53,656 nt of DNA from an uncultured Mycoplasmatota bacterium. Its GTDB lineage: Bacteria; Bacillota_I; Bacilli_A; RF39; UBA660. The notes under the pieces were generated by a model, which was not told the origin of the DNA, did no database searches, and worked only from the letters and a program-made list of their open reading frames with translations. The stretch is taken from contig CAOJYR010000009.1 in the NCBI GenBank assembly GCA_948465965.1, positions 1 through 53,656 on the forward strand, in the 5' to 3' direction. Of the stretch, positions 44,066 through 51,883 are shown piece after piece; the first letter of the stretch is position 1; the number at the start of each line of letters is the position of its first letter. Both the position numbers and the translations under genes were made by a program.

Positions 44066-44073
44066 GATATAAT
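44066..44073 (+). promoter_or_regulatory. Extended -10 promoter of scpA-scpB
   Basis: TATAAT (44068-44073) is preceded by TGA, giving TGATATAAT. No good -35 is seen, which is normal for extended -10 promoters. The ATG is at 44099. Confidence 0.6.
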
Positions 44074-44098
44074 TGATTTACAGTCTGGAAGTGATAGT

Positions 44099-44824
44099 AT
44101 GAATATTGCATTTAAAATCAATGAATTTGAAGGTCCACTAGATTTACTTCTTCATTTAATAAAAGAAAGTAAAATGGATATCATGAATATAGAAATAGAA
44201 AATATTACAAAGCAATATATAGAGTATTTAGATCAACAAGAAAAAATGAATTTAGAAATAGCTAGCGAATATTTAGTTCTAGCCTCTGAATTAATCGAAA
44301 TAAAATCAAAACTATTACTTCCGAATCCAAAAATAGAAAATGAAGAAGGAGAGGAAATTGATCCTCGTGAAGAATTAGTAAATAGATTATTAGAATACCA
44401 AGCGTATAAAGAAATTACGAAAGTACTTCAAGAAAAAGAAAATATTCGTAAAGAAATCTATACAAAATCTCCAGAAAATATAAAAAACTATGTAGATGAA
44501 GAAACAACGATTACATCGGATGTTTCCCTAGATGATTTAGTAGAAGCCTTTAAAAAATATTTAGAAAGAAAAAAAGCTACAAAACCATTAAAAACCAAAG
44601 TAACAGTAAATGAAATATCGGTATCATCTCGTAGACATGATATAAAAAGGATTCTAAAAGAAAAGAAAAAAATATCTTTCTTCGAACTATTTCCAGTTGT
44701 ATCAAAAGACTATATAGTCGCAACATTCTTAGCAATTCTGGAAATGGCAAAAAGTAAAGAATTAGTTATCACGCAAAAAGCAACTTTTGATGATATAATA
44801 TGTGAGGTGCCAAATGAAAAATAA
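44099..44824 (+). CDS. scpA: Segregation and condensation protein A
   Basis: This 241-residue kleisin has the N-terminal signature FEGPLDLLLHLIKESKMDI and YLVLASELIEIKSKLLLP near residue 60. The C-terminal winged helix (FFELFP..IVATFLAILEMAK, about 195-220) binds SMC. With ScpB and SMC it compacts and separates chromosomes. The reading frame overlaps scpB by 11 bp. Length is normal. Confidence 0.95.
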   Translation: MNIAFKINEFEGPLDLLLHLIKESKMDIMNIEIENITKQYIEYLDQQEKMNLEIASEYLVLASELIEIKSKLLLPNPKIENEEGEEIDPREELVNRLLEYQAYKEITKVLQEKENIRKEIYTKSPENIKNYVDEETTITSDVSLDDLVEAFKKYLERKKATKPLKTKVTVNEISVSSRRHDIKRILKEKKKISFFELFPVVSKDYIVATFLAILEMAKSKELVITQKATFDDIICEVPNEK

Positions 44825-45392
44825 AGCAGTATTAGAAGGCCTTTTGTTTGTTGTAGGTGAAGAAGGATTAAGCCTTGAACAAATAGAGGATGTGTTATCA
44901 ATCGACGAAGAAGAAGCAAAAAATACGTTAAAAGAATTAAAACAAAGTTATGAACAAGAAGATAGAGGACTAAGAATAGATTTCTTAGGCAATAAATTTA
45001 AACTAACTACTAAATTTGAACATAAAGAGTATTACCAAAAATTAATAGAAAATCCTGAGACGAATACACTGAGTCAGGCGGCTTTGGAGACACTTGCAAT
45101 AATTGCCTATAATGAACCATTAACTAGAATACAAGTGGATAAAATTAGAGGAGTAGGAAGCGTTCAAATAATAAGAAAATTAGTTGCTAAAGGATTTATT
45201 AAAGAAGTGGGAAGAAGTGAATTACCAGGCAGACCAATTCTTTATGAAACAACTAGTGAATTTTTAGATTATTTTGGTCTTTCAACAATAGAAGATTTGC
45301 CAAATATGGATGAATTTATTAAAGAAGTGGAAACTGAAGAAATGGATAATGATGAAAGTGATTTATATACATCAAAATATAAGGAGGAATAA
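44814..45392 (+). CDS. scpB: Segregation and condensation protein B
   Basis: This 192-residue protein has two winged-helix domains: VLEGLLFVVGEEGLSLEQI at the start, and QAALETLAIIAYNEPLTRIQVDKIRGV near residues 85-110, followed by GRPILYETTSEFLDYFG. It is a homodimer that clamps ScpA. I use ATG 44814, which has GAGGTG at 44804-44809; a GTG at 44802 is less likely. The gene for an AIM24 protein follows after 2 bp. Confidence 0.95.
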   Translation: MKNKAVLEGLLFVVGEEGLSLEQIEDVLSIDEEEAKNTLKELKQSYEQEDRGLRIDFLGNKFKLTTKFEHKEYYQKLIENPETNTLSQAALETLAIIAYNEPLTRIQVDKIRGVGSVQIIRKLVAKGFIKEVGRSELPGRPILYETTSEFLDYFGLSTIEDLPNMDEFIKEVETEEMDNDESDLYTSKYKEE

Positions 45393-45394
45393 AT

Positions 45395-46156
45395 ATGTAT
45401 AAAATTAAAAATTTTGAAGAAAATGATGACATCAAAGTACTAAACGAATTAGGAGCATTCAAAGTAGTTGAATACCAAAGAGATTTAAGTGTTAACCCAA
45501 ATACAGCAATGACTGCATATTATAGTGCACAAATGAATGTAAAAAGAAGACAATTAGTATGTGATTTGAGCAAAGAAAATGTTACTATTCAAGCAGGTGC
45601 AATGCAATGGATGGCAGGTAATGTTAATGCAACAACAGGAGTAAAAGGTGTAGGAGATTTATTTAGTAAAGCAGTAAGAGGAAAAGTGACTGGCGAGTCA
45701 GCTATTAAACCTGAATATACTGGAGATGGTACCTTAGTTTTAGAACCAACCTATAAATATCTACTATTAATGGATACAGAAGAATGGGGTGGATCAGTAG
45801 TATTAGAAGATGGCTTGTTCCTTGCTTGTGAAGCAACTCTAAAACATAAAACAGTTATGAGATCTAATTTTTCATCTGCAATAGCCGGAGGAGAAGGATT
45901 ATTTAACTTAAGTTTAAATGGAAAAGGGACATTTTGTATTGAATCAGACTGTCCAAGAGAAGAATTAATAGAAATAGAGTTAGATAATGACGTATTAAAG
46001 ATAGATGGTAATATGGCAATTGCTTGGAGTGGAAGTCTAGAGTTTACAGTAGAACGTTCTGGAAAAACATTAATCGGTTCAGCAGCGAGTGGAGAAGGAC
46101 TAGTAAATGTGTATAGAGGAACTGGAAAAGTATTATTAGCACCAGTCAATAATTAA
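45395..46156 (+). CDS. AIM24 family protein
   Basis: This 253-residue protein has the AIM24/TIGR00266 pattern: VTIQAGAMQWMAG near residue 63, LEDGLFLACEATL near 138, SLNGKGTFCIES near 168 and a Gly-rich GSAASGEGLVNVYRGTGKVLLAP end. It is rich in beta strands and has no membrane segment. The molecular function in bacteria is not established. AAGGAGG overlaps the scpB stop, so it is the third gene of the scp operon. Confidence 0.87.
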   Translation: MYKIKNFEENDDIKVLNELGAFKVVEYQRDLSVNPNTAMTAYYSAQMNVKRRQLVCDLSKENVTIQAGAMQWMAGNVNATTGVKGVGDLFSKAVRGKVTGESAIKPEYTGDGTLVLEPTYKYLLLMDTEEWGGSVVLEDGLFLACEATLKHKTVMRSNFSSAIAGGEGLFNLSLNGKGTFCIESDCPREELIEIELDNDVLKIDGNMAIAWSGSLEFTVERSGKTLIGSAASGEGLVNVYRGTGKVLLAPVNN

Positions 46157-46164
46157 AAAAAATA

Positions 46165-46192
46165 TTGAAACACTAAAAAAATATGATATAAT
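46165..46192 (+). promoter_or_regulatory. tRNA promoter
   Basis: TTGAAA (46165-46170) and TATAAT (46187-46192) are 16 bp apart, with TGA before the -10 (TGATATAAT). Transcription would start just ahead of the tRNA pair. Confidence 0.85.
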
Positions 46193-46205
46193 TAATTTAT
46201 ATCTC

Positions 46206-46292
46206 GCTCGTATGGCGGAATTGGTAGACGCGGTAGACTCAAAATCTACTTCTAGCAATAGAGTTCCGGTTCAAGTCCGGATACGAGCACCA
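46206..46292 (+). tRNA. tRNA-Leu (CAA)
   Basis: This 87-nt class II tRNA has acceptor stem GCTCGTA / TACGAGC. Anticodon stem GTAGA / TCTAC flanks the loop CTCAAAA (anticodon CAA). A long variable arm, T loop GTTCAAG and an encoded CCA at 46290-46292 complete it. It reads UUG. Confidence 0.95.
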
Positions 46293-46293
46293 T

Positions 46294-46369
46294 GCCGAAA
46301 TAGCTCAATTGGTAGAGCAACTGATTTGTAATCAGTAGGTTCCGGGTTCAAGTCCTGGTTTCGGCACCA
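46294..46369 (+). tRNA. tRNA-Thr (TGT)
   Basis: This 76-nt tRNA has acceptor stem GCCGAAA / TTTCGGC, D loop TCAATTGGTAGA and anticodon stem ACTGA / TCAGT with loop TTTGTAA (anticodon TGT). T loop GTTCAAG and an encoded CCA at 46367-46369 follow. It lies 1 bp after tRNA-Leu. Confidence 0.95.
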
Positions 46370-46379
46370 TTTTGATAAT

Positions 46380-46425
46380 AAACTCAAACTGTTGAAATTT
46401 ATAGAAAAGGTTTGAGTTTTTTTGT
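46380..46425 (+). terminator. Terminator of the tRNA operon
   Basis: The perfect 10-bp stem AAACTCAAAC (46380-46389) / GTTTGAGTTT (46410-46419) has a 20-nt loop and is followed by T-rich sequence. Confidence 0.85.
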
Positions 46426-46485
46426 TTTTTTACAAGGAAAACAAAAAATATTGTATATAATATTATTAGAGGAGGTATCAAAAAT

Positions 46486-47322
46486 ATGAATAATAAACTG
46501 GCACTTTTTGAAGAAAAAGGAATTAGAAAAACATGGGAAAACAATAAATGGTACTTTAGTATAGTGGATGTTATATATGCACTTACTGATAGTAATAACC
46601 CTAGAAGATATTGGAGTGACTTAAAGATAAAATTAAAGAATGAAGGTTACGATATGGAGTTGTACGAAATAATCGTACAACTGAAATTAGAATCTTCAGA
46701 TGGAAAAAAATATAAAACAGATTGTGCAGATACAGAAGGTATTTTACGTATTATTCAATCGATTCCATCACCAAAAGCTGAACCTTTTAAAAGATGGCTT
46801 GCCAAAGTAGGAAGTGAGAGGATAGAAGAAATTAGTAATCCAGAACTTGCAATGGATAGAATGAAACAGATTTATGAGAAGAAAGGATATTCAAAGTCTT
46901 GGATTGAACAAAGAGAACGTGGAATCACTACAAGACACAATTTAACAGATGAATGGAAAGAACGCGGTGCAAAAGTAGGAAAGGATTACGCAATACTTAC
47001 AAATGAAATTTATAAATCGGGTTTTGGTCTTACTGCAAAAGAATACAAAAGTATCAAAGGATTACACGAAAGTCAAAACCTAAGAGACTCTATGACGAAT
47101 CTGGAACTTGCGTTGACTAATTTAGGTGAGGCAACAGCAGTTGAATATCATAAGAAAAATAATAGTCTGGGAGTAAAAGAGTTAAAGATTGATGTAAATA
47201 AGGCAGGAAATGTACTTAACAAAGCGAAAACAGAAATAGAAAACGAGCTAGAAAGACCTATTGTTACTACAGAAAATTATATTGAATTAACAAAAGACAA
47301 AGAATTAATTGATATAAAATAA
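46486..47322 (+). CDS. BRO/DinD-like DNA-damage-inducible protein
   Basis: This 278-residue protein has an N-terminal BRO-type fold (about residues 1-110): WENNKWYFSIVDVIYALTDS, RRYWSDLKIKLK and DTEGILRIIQSIPSPKAEPFKRWLA. A second part resembles DinD: GYSKSWIEQRERGITTRHNLTDEW (about 130-155) and YAILTNEIYKSGFGLTAKEYK. BRO-N domains are common in phage antirepressors and mobile DNA; DinD-type proteins affect RecA filaments in Escherichia coli. It sits 60 bp after the tRNA terminator, with AGGAGG and no partner gene, which fits a stray mobile-origin gene. No attachment-site repeat was seen. Confidence 0.82.
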   Translation: MNNKLALFEEKGIRKTWENNKWYFSIVDVIYALTDSNNPRRYWSDLKIKLKNEGYDMELYEIIVQLKLESSDGKKYKTDCADTEGILRIIQSIPSPKAEPFKRWLAKVGSERIEEISNPELAMDRMKQIYEKKGYSKSWIEQRERGITTRHNLTDEWKERGAKVGKDYAILTNEIYKSGFGLTAKEYKSIKGLHESQNLRDSMTNLELALTNLGEATAVEYHKKNNSLGVKELKIDVNKAGNVLNKAKTEIENELERPIVTTENYIELTKDKELIDIK

Positions 47323-47405
47323 AATGTAAAGAATATCAAAATAAAGTGATATTTTTTGTTTTGTATAGAATCATGAGGATGAGGAATAATATATATGGTG
47401 ATAAA

Positions 47406-47915
47406 ATGTATTATATTAATAGTTTTTTTATATATTCCTTTTTAGGGTTCATAATGGAAAGTGTTCTTAGTTTTATAAAGAAAAAGAAAATTGGTAGTGG
47501 AATATTATATGGACCATGGACTCCAATTTATGGACTTGGTAGCGTTCTTATATTGCTTATTTCAAAATTTATATTTAGATTACTACACCTAACAAAATGG
47601 TTAGAAATAGCTATTATGTTAGTGATTATGATGATTATTTTAACAATCATAGAGTACTTAGGTGGAATATTAATTGAAAAGTTCTTTCATATTACATTCT
47701 GGGATTATAGAAAATTTAAATTTAATATCGGAAAATATATTGCATTAGAAGTATCTATAGTATGGGGACTGGGCTCATTATTAGTTATATATGTTATACA
47801 ACCTATACTAAATAAATTTATTTATTTAATCCCGAATTCTATTACATATTTATTAATTATACTTATGATAATTGACTTTGCTGTTATTATTATAAAAAAG
47901 AAAACGCATAAGTAA
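47406..47915 (+). CDS. Membrane protein of the CmpB-like putative ABC transporter permease family
   Basis: This 169-residue protein has four to five membrane helices and the family pattern: YSFLGFIMESVLS, GILYGPWTPIYGLGS, LGGILIEKFFHITFWDYRKFKFNIGKYIALE (about residues 82-112) and VSIVWGLGSLLV. Proteins of this type are labelled putative ABC transporter permease, but no ATPase lies nearby. I use ATG 47406, with TGGTGAT upstream. A longer frame to 47346 has no site. Confidence 0.75.
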   Translation: MYYINSFFIYSFLGFIMESVLSFIKKKKIGSGILYGPWTPIYGLGSVLILLISKFIFRLLHLTKWLEIAIMLVIMMIILTIIEYLGGILIEKFFHITFWDYRKFKFNIGKYIALEVSIVWGLGSLLVIYVIQPILNKFIYLIPNSITYLLIILMIIDFAVIIIKKKTHK

Positions 47916-47988
47916 TTATATAATAATAAAAAAAGTGAAATACATTACGAAATTATGTTATAATACATAACCAATAGGTGGTGATAAT

Positions 47989-48951
47989 ATGACAATTCCA
48001 TTTTATGAAGAAGTAGAAAAGAAAAATATATCTGTAGAACTTGCAACCCTAACAGAAGAAAATAAAAAGATAGGAGCAACTTCTACGATACTAAAAATAA
48101 CACCAGCCTTTATTACTCCAAATGGTAAGTTATATTATACTACGAGTGAGCATTTTAGTGCGAACTTTTATGAGGAAATAGAAACTTCTTTTAATATTAT
48201 AGGAAAAAAGAAGAATTTATCATTAAAGCAAATTAATGAAAAAGAAACACTTCAAAAATTAAGAAATGATTTAGTAGATAAAAAAGAAGAAATTATAAAT
48301 GGTAAATTAACAGCAGGTGATGTTAGAAATTTTATAAATATGAACTGCTTATTACCATTTCACTACCATCCTTCATTAGAAAATTTATATTCCAATGACT
48401 GCAAAGATATAATATTAATGCTACTAGATAGTAAAATTGTAGTATATGACTATTTTCTATATTTATTAAATCACTGTAATAATTCTTTAGAAGTCTTAAA
48501 AAATTATCCGAGTAGTTTAGTAATGAATAAAAAGAAAATAGATATAGATTTGATAAAAGAATATAAGGAATATGATAATTTTATTGTAAATAGTATAGTT
48601 GAAGCAGCTAAAGAAATAAACGATAATGAGCTATCTTGGCATACACAGGAAGAATTTATGGAAGACTTTGCTGTTCAAACGATTGGTTTTGATAAAATAG
48701 AATCACAATGGAGTAAAACAATAACTACTACAAAAATGAATAAGTATGAGGCATATTTCAATTATATAATAATGGGGTATAACATTAAGCAAATACCACA
48801 AGTAAAGTTTAATGAAAATAAGAAATCATTTGAAATTTTAACCACAAATGATTTTGGGCTTATTACCCATGAAGATGAAAAGTATAAAAAAGAAGCAGAA
48901 CTAATTTTAAAAAAAGTTCCACTAAAAGACAGACGAAACTATTTTTTATAA
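47989..48951 (+). CDS. Uncharacterised 320-residue cytoplasmic protein
   Basis: I do not recognise this protein. It has no signal peptide or membrane segment and is rich in Lys, Glu and Asn, with mixed alpha and beta character. Visible stretches are AFITPNGKLYYTTSEHFSANF near residue 40, MNCLLPFHYHPSLENLYS near 117-135 and SWHTQEEFMEDFAVQTIGFDKIES near 215-238. The last holds several acidic and aromatic residues. The start has GGTGGTGAT and a TATAAT at 47959-47964. The next gene, an alkyltransferase-like protein, follows after 26 bp and may be co-transcribed. It looks like a real gene by codon use, length and signals. Confidence 0.7.
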   Translation: MTIPFYEEVEKKNISVELATLTEENKKIGATSTILKITPAFITPNGKLYYTTSEHFSANFYEEIETSFNIIGKKKNLSLKQINEKETLQKLRNDLVDKKEEIINGKLTAGDVRNFINMNCLLPFHYHPSLENLYSNDCKDIILMLLDSKIVVYDYFLYLLNHCNNSLEVLKNYPSSLVMNKKKIDIDLIKEYKEYDNFIVNSIVEAAKEINDNELSWHTQEEFMEDFAVQTIGFDKIESQWSKTITTTKMNKYEAYFNYIIMGYNIKQIPQVKFNENKKSFEILTTNDFGLITHEDEKYKKEAELILKKVPLKDRRNYFL

Positions 48952-48977
48952 TTTATAATAAAAGGAAAGTAAAATAT

Positions 48978-49268
48978 ATGAAGGAAAAAGTATATGAATA
49001 TTTAACCAAAATTCCACAAGGTAAAGTGGTAACCTATAAGCAAATTGCTGAATATTTAGGAAATAAAAACTTATCAAGAGTGGTAGGAAACATCTTACAT
49101 AATAATCCAGATGAGAAGAAATACCCATGTTATAAAGTAGTAAATAGCAAAGGACATTTATCCAAGAATTTTGCTTTTGGTGGATTAGAAGGACAAAAAA
49201 GAAGATTAGAAAAAGAGAAGATAGAAGTAAAAGAATATAGAGTGGATTTAGAAAAATACCAATTTTAA
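48978..49268 (+). CDS. Alkyltransferase-like / methylated-DNA-cysteine methyltransferase domain protein
   Basis: This 96-residue protein is only the DNA-binding C-terminal domain of the Ogt/MGMT family. It has IPQGKVVTYKQIAEYLG, the recognition-helix region NLSRVVGNILHNNP, and the active-site region YPCYKVVNSKGHL. The Cys of PCHRV is kept, but His is Tyr and Arg is Lys. Standard O6-methylguanine transferases need the His to activate the Cys. It may therefore be a weak transferase or an alkyltransferase-like lesion-binding protein that flags O6-alkylguanine for excision repair. The canonical ATL change is Cys to Trp, which is not seen here. Confidence 0.85.
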   Translation: MKEKVYEYLTKIPQGKVVTYKQIAEYLGNKNLSRVVGNILHNNPDEKKYPCYKVVNSKGHLSKNFAFGGLEGQKRRLEKEKIEVKEYRVDLEKYQF

Positions 49269-49361
49269 GAATATTACTATGTAAATAAAGAATAAAAATA
49301 AACTTATTTATTAAAAAAACAAAAAAATTATGTTATAGTTTTATAAAAGGTAGGAGAGAAT

Positions 49362-50192
49362 ATGAATAAATTAAAAACTATAATTGTTGTAGTAATACTT
49401 ACTTTTATTTTAACAGGATGTAATGGAAATGTAACAAGAGATATTAGACATGCAGGGTTTTCACTAGCATCAAATGAGTTTATATGTAGTGATTTAATGC
49501 CTAAAAATGATAAAGATACATCGTATAAGAAAATATCCTATATGAATGATAAATTTGCAATTACTGAAGAAGGAACAATCTATGAAGTCTCCCTAAACCA
49601 GCAATACGCTAACAAAGAAAACTGTAAAATGTCACCGTTCACCGGTAAAGTAGTGGCAACATTAGATGATAATATTATAAAAGCGGAAGATGGTAAACTT
49701 TATTATACACCAGCAAACACTTCATCAACACCATATACAGAAGTAACGGTTAATGACAATTCCTATGAGATATATAAATTGCTATTTGAAGATTCTACAG
49801 TTAAGAAGGTTATTACCGCAGACCAGAGTGCGGGATCATACTATGTCTTATCGAGTGATGGGAACATTTATAATTACATAATTAATAGGGAAAGTTATAA
49901 TAGTCCATATATATTACAAGATAAGAAAGTAGCTTATTATAAAGTAGATTATAATGGAGAAATAATAGACTTTAGTTATAATTCTAATAATAAAAGCCTA
50001 GTTTATTTAAAAACAAACAACGAAATATATAGAACACTAGCTACCAATGCTAAAGAGTGTAACAAATATGCAGATGTAACATGTAAATATAAATTACAAA
50101 AGGATGAAACACTAACAAAATATTACAAAGATAAAATATTATATTATGGACCAACTACTTTAATAACTACATATGGAAAAATGTTTTCTTAA
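49362..50192 (+). CDS. Lipoprotein of unknown function
   Basis: This 276-residue protein begins with MNKLKTIIVVVILTFILTGC. The lipobox LTGC (Cys20) predicts cleavage and lipid attachment at the membrane outer face. The rest is rich in beta strands, with short repeated pieces such as FAITEEGTIYEV, NIIKAEDGKLYY, YVLSSDGNIYNY and VYLKTNNEIY. These look like blades of a propeller fold of the YjgB/RCC1/PQQ kind. No enzyme motif is visible. A terminator follows immediately. Confidence 0.78.
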   Translation: MNKLKTIIVVVILTFILTGCNGNVTRDIRHAGFSLASNEFICSDLMPKNDKDTSYKKISYMNDKFAITEEGTIYEVSLNQQYANKENCKMSPFTGKVVATLDDNIIKAEDGKLYYTPANTSSTPYTEVTVNDNSYEIYKLLFEDSTVKKVITADQSAGSYYVLSSDGNIYNYIINRESYNSPYILQDKKVAYYKVDYNGEIIDFSYNSNNKSLVYLKTNNEIYRTLATNAKECNKYADVTCKYKLQKDETLTKYYKDKILYYGPTTLITTYGKMFS

Positions 50193-50212
50193 AAGGCACA
50201 AAGTGTCTTTTT
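50191..50212 (+). terminator. Intrinsic terminator of the lipoprotein gene
   Basis: AAAGGCAC (50192-50199) pairs with GTGTCTTT (50203-50210), with a G-U pair and a 3-nt loop, followed by T residues. It ends directly before the next promoter. Confidence 0.7.
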
Positions 50213-50214
50213 AA

Positions 50215-50243
50215 TTGAAAATAAAATTTATATTTGATACAAT
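50215..50243 (+). promoter_or_regulatory. Promoter of the methyltransferase-pseudouridine synthase operon
   Basis: TTGAAA (50215-50220) and TACAAT (50238-50243) are spaced 17 bp apart. The promoter lies inside the apparent upstream extension of the methyltransferase frame. This shows that the real start is the ATG at 50272, which has GAGGTGA before it. Confidence 0.8.
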
Positions 50244-50271
50244 ACCTGTGAGTATGAATGAGGTGAAGCAT

Positions 50272-51144
50272 ATGTTAGAAGCAAATAACTGGCAAGACTA
50301 TGAATTAATAGATACATCACGTGGTGAAAAATTAGAACGTTGGGGAAATATATATTTACTAAGACCAGATCCTCAAATCATTTGGGATAATGGAAAATTA
50401 CTAGAAAAGCATTATGAAAAGATAAATGCAGTGTATCATCGTAGTAATAAAGGGGGAGGTCACTGGGAGAATTTAAAACAAACACCTACCAGTTGGAAAA
50501 TTAATTATAAGAACTTAACCTTTAATATAAAGCAAATGGGTTTTAAGCATACAGGACTTTTTCCAGAACAAGCAGTAAATTGGGATTTTATGATTGAAAA
50601 AATAACAAAAGCAAATAGAAAAATAAAAGTTCTAAATTTATTTGCTTATACAGGTGGTGCAACAGTAGCTTGTCTTTCAGCAGGAGCTGCTGTAACGCAT
50701 GTTGATTCATCTCGTGGTATGGTAGATTGGTGCAAAGAAAATGTCAAATCGTCTGGCTATGAAAAAGCTGAAATTAGATATTTAGTAGATGATGTAGTAA
50801 AATTTGTTCAAAGAGAAATTAGAAGAGGAAATAAGTATGATGCGATTATCATGGACCCACCTAGTTATGGACGTGGAGCGAATGGAGAGGTTTGGGATAT
50901 TGAGAAAAACTTAAATTATTTAGTAACCATTTGTACAGAGATTTTAAGTGATAATCCTTTGTTCTTTTTAATAAATTCTTATACAACTGGCCTTTCATCA
51001 ACTGTATTAAAAAATTTATTAACACTAACTGTAGATAAACACAAAGAAGGAAAAATAAAATGTGGAGAGATTGGTCTAAAGGATACAACAAACAACCTAG
51101 TTTTACCTTGTGGTATTTATGGAAGATGGGAATCCAATGAATAA
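50272..51144 (+). CDS. Class I SAM-dependent RNA methyltransferase (RlmI/RlmK-like)
   Basis: This 290-residue protein has SAM motif I in KVLNLFAYTGGATVACLSAGA (near residue 125), motif II in THVDSSRGMVDWCKEN, and motif IV in IIMDPPSYGRGANGEVW (near 200). This is the pattern of the family that methylates 23S rRNA bases. The N-terminal PUA domain of true RlmI is absent; in its place is a short domain with WGNIYLLRPDPQIIW. The target base cannot be read from the sequence. The gene overlaps the pseudouridine synthase gene by 8 bp, giving a two-gene RNA-modification operon. Confidence 0.85.
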   Translation: MLEANNWQDYELIDTSRGEKLERWGNIYLLRPDPQIIWDNGKLLEKHYEKINAVYHRSNKGGGHWENLKQTPTSWKINYKNLTFNIKQMGFKHTGLFPEQAVNWDFMIEKITKANRKIKVLNLFAYTGGATVACLSAGAAVTHVDSSRGMVDWCKENVKSSGYEKAEIRYLVDDVVKFVQREIRRGNKYDAIIMDPPSYGRGANGEVWDIEKNLNYLVTICTEILSDNPLFFLINSYTTGLSSTVLKNLLTLTVDKHKEGKIKCGEIGLKDTTNNLVLPCGIYGRWESNE

Positions 51145-51796
51145 ATTAAATATATTATATGAAGATAATCACATAATTGTTGTAGAAAAGAAAGCCAATA
51201 TTTTAAGTCAAGGTGATAGAACAGGGGATAAAGACTTATTAACAATGGTAAAAGAATATATAAAAGAAAAATATAATAAACCAGGAAACGTTTATATAGG
51301 CTTGGTTCATAGATTAGATAGACCAGTAGGTGGCATAATGGTTTTCGCAAAAACATCCAAAGCTGCTAGCAGGTTATCAAAACAAATTCAAGATAAAAAA
51401 TTCAAAAAAACGTACTTGGCAATTATAAATGGAATTATTCCAAGTGGTAATGGAGAATTTAAAGACTATTTAAAAAAACAACCTAATGGAAATACGATTG
51501 TATCAGAGGATGGTAAACTTTCAATATTAAATTATCAAGTATTACAAAGAAACTCTAAAAAACAGAAAACATTAGTAGAAATTGATTTGAAAACAGGAAG
51601 GCATCATCAAATAAGAGTACAATTCTCTAGCAGAGGATACCCTTTATGTGGAGATAATCGCTATGGTATAAAAGATAATACACAAATTGCTCTTTATGCT
51701 TATAAATTAGAATTTACACATCCTACTACGAAAGAAAACATGATATTTAAGATAAATCCACCTAAAAAAGATTATTGGACATTATTTACATTGTAA
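51137..51796 (+). CDS. RluA-family pseudouridine synthase
   Basis: This 219-residue enzyme has the catalytic HRLDRPVGGIMVFAKT motif (Asp near residue 60), ILYEDNHIIVVEKKANIL at the start, the KTGRHHQIRVQFSSRGYPLCGDNRYG motif near residues 150-175, and LYAYKLEFTHP. It has no S4 domain and is short, as in RluA/RluC/YlyB-like enzymes acting on rRNA or tRNA. ATG 51137 lies inside the end of the methyltransferase gene. The extension to 51110 overlaps more and has no ribosome site. Confidence 0.9.
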   Translation: MNKLNILYEDNHIIVVEKKANILSQGDRTGDKDLLTMVKEYIKEKYNKPGNVYIGLVHRLDRPVGGIMVFAKTSKAASRLSKQIQDKKFKKTYLAIINGIIPSGNGEFKDYLKKQPNGNTIVSEDGKLSILNYQVLQRNSKKQKTLVEIDLKTGRHHQIRVQFSSRGYPLCGDNRYGIKDNTQIALYAYKLEFTHPTTKENMIFKINPPKKDYWTLFTL

Positions 51797-51883
51797 ATAG
51801 AATGTCTAGTAAACAAAATGTTTGCAATATAATCTTTTTTTTGTTATCATGATAATAGAATAAAAATAAGGGAGTAGATAAAT

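Noticed and set aside
50215-50271. N-terminal extension of the methyltransferase from a TTG at 50215
   Set aside because: This stretch contains the TTGAAA-TACAAT promoter, and the ATG at 50272 has a good ribosome site.
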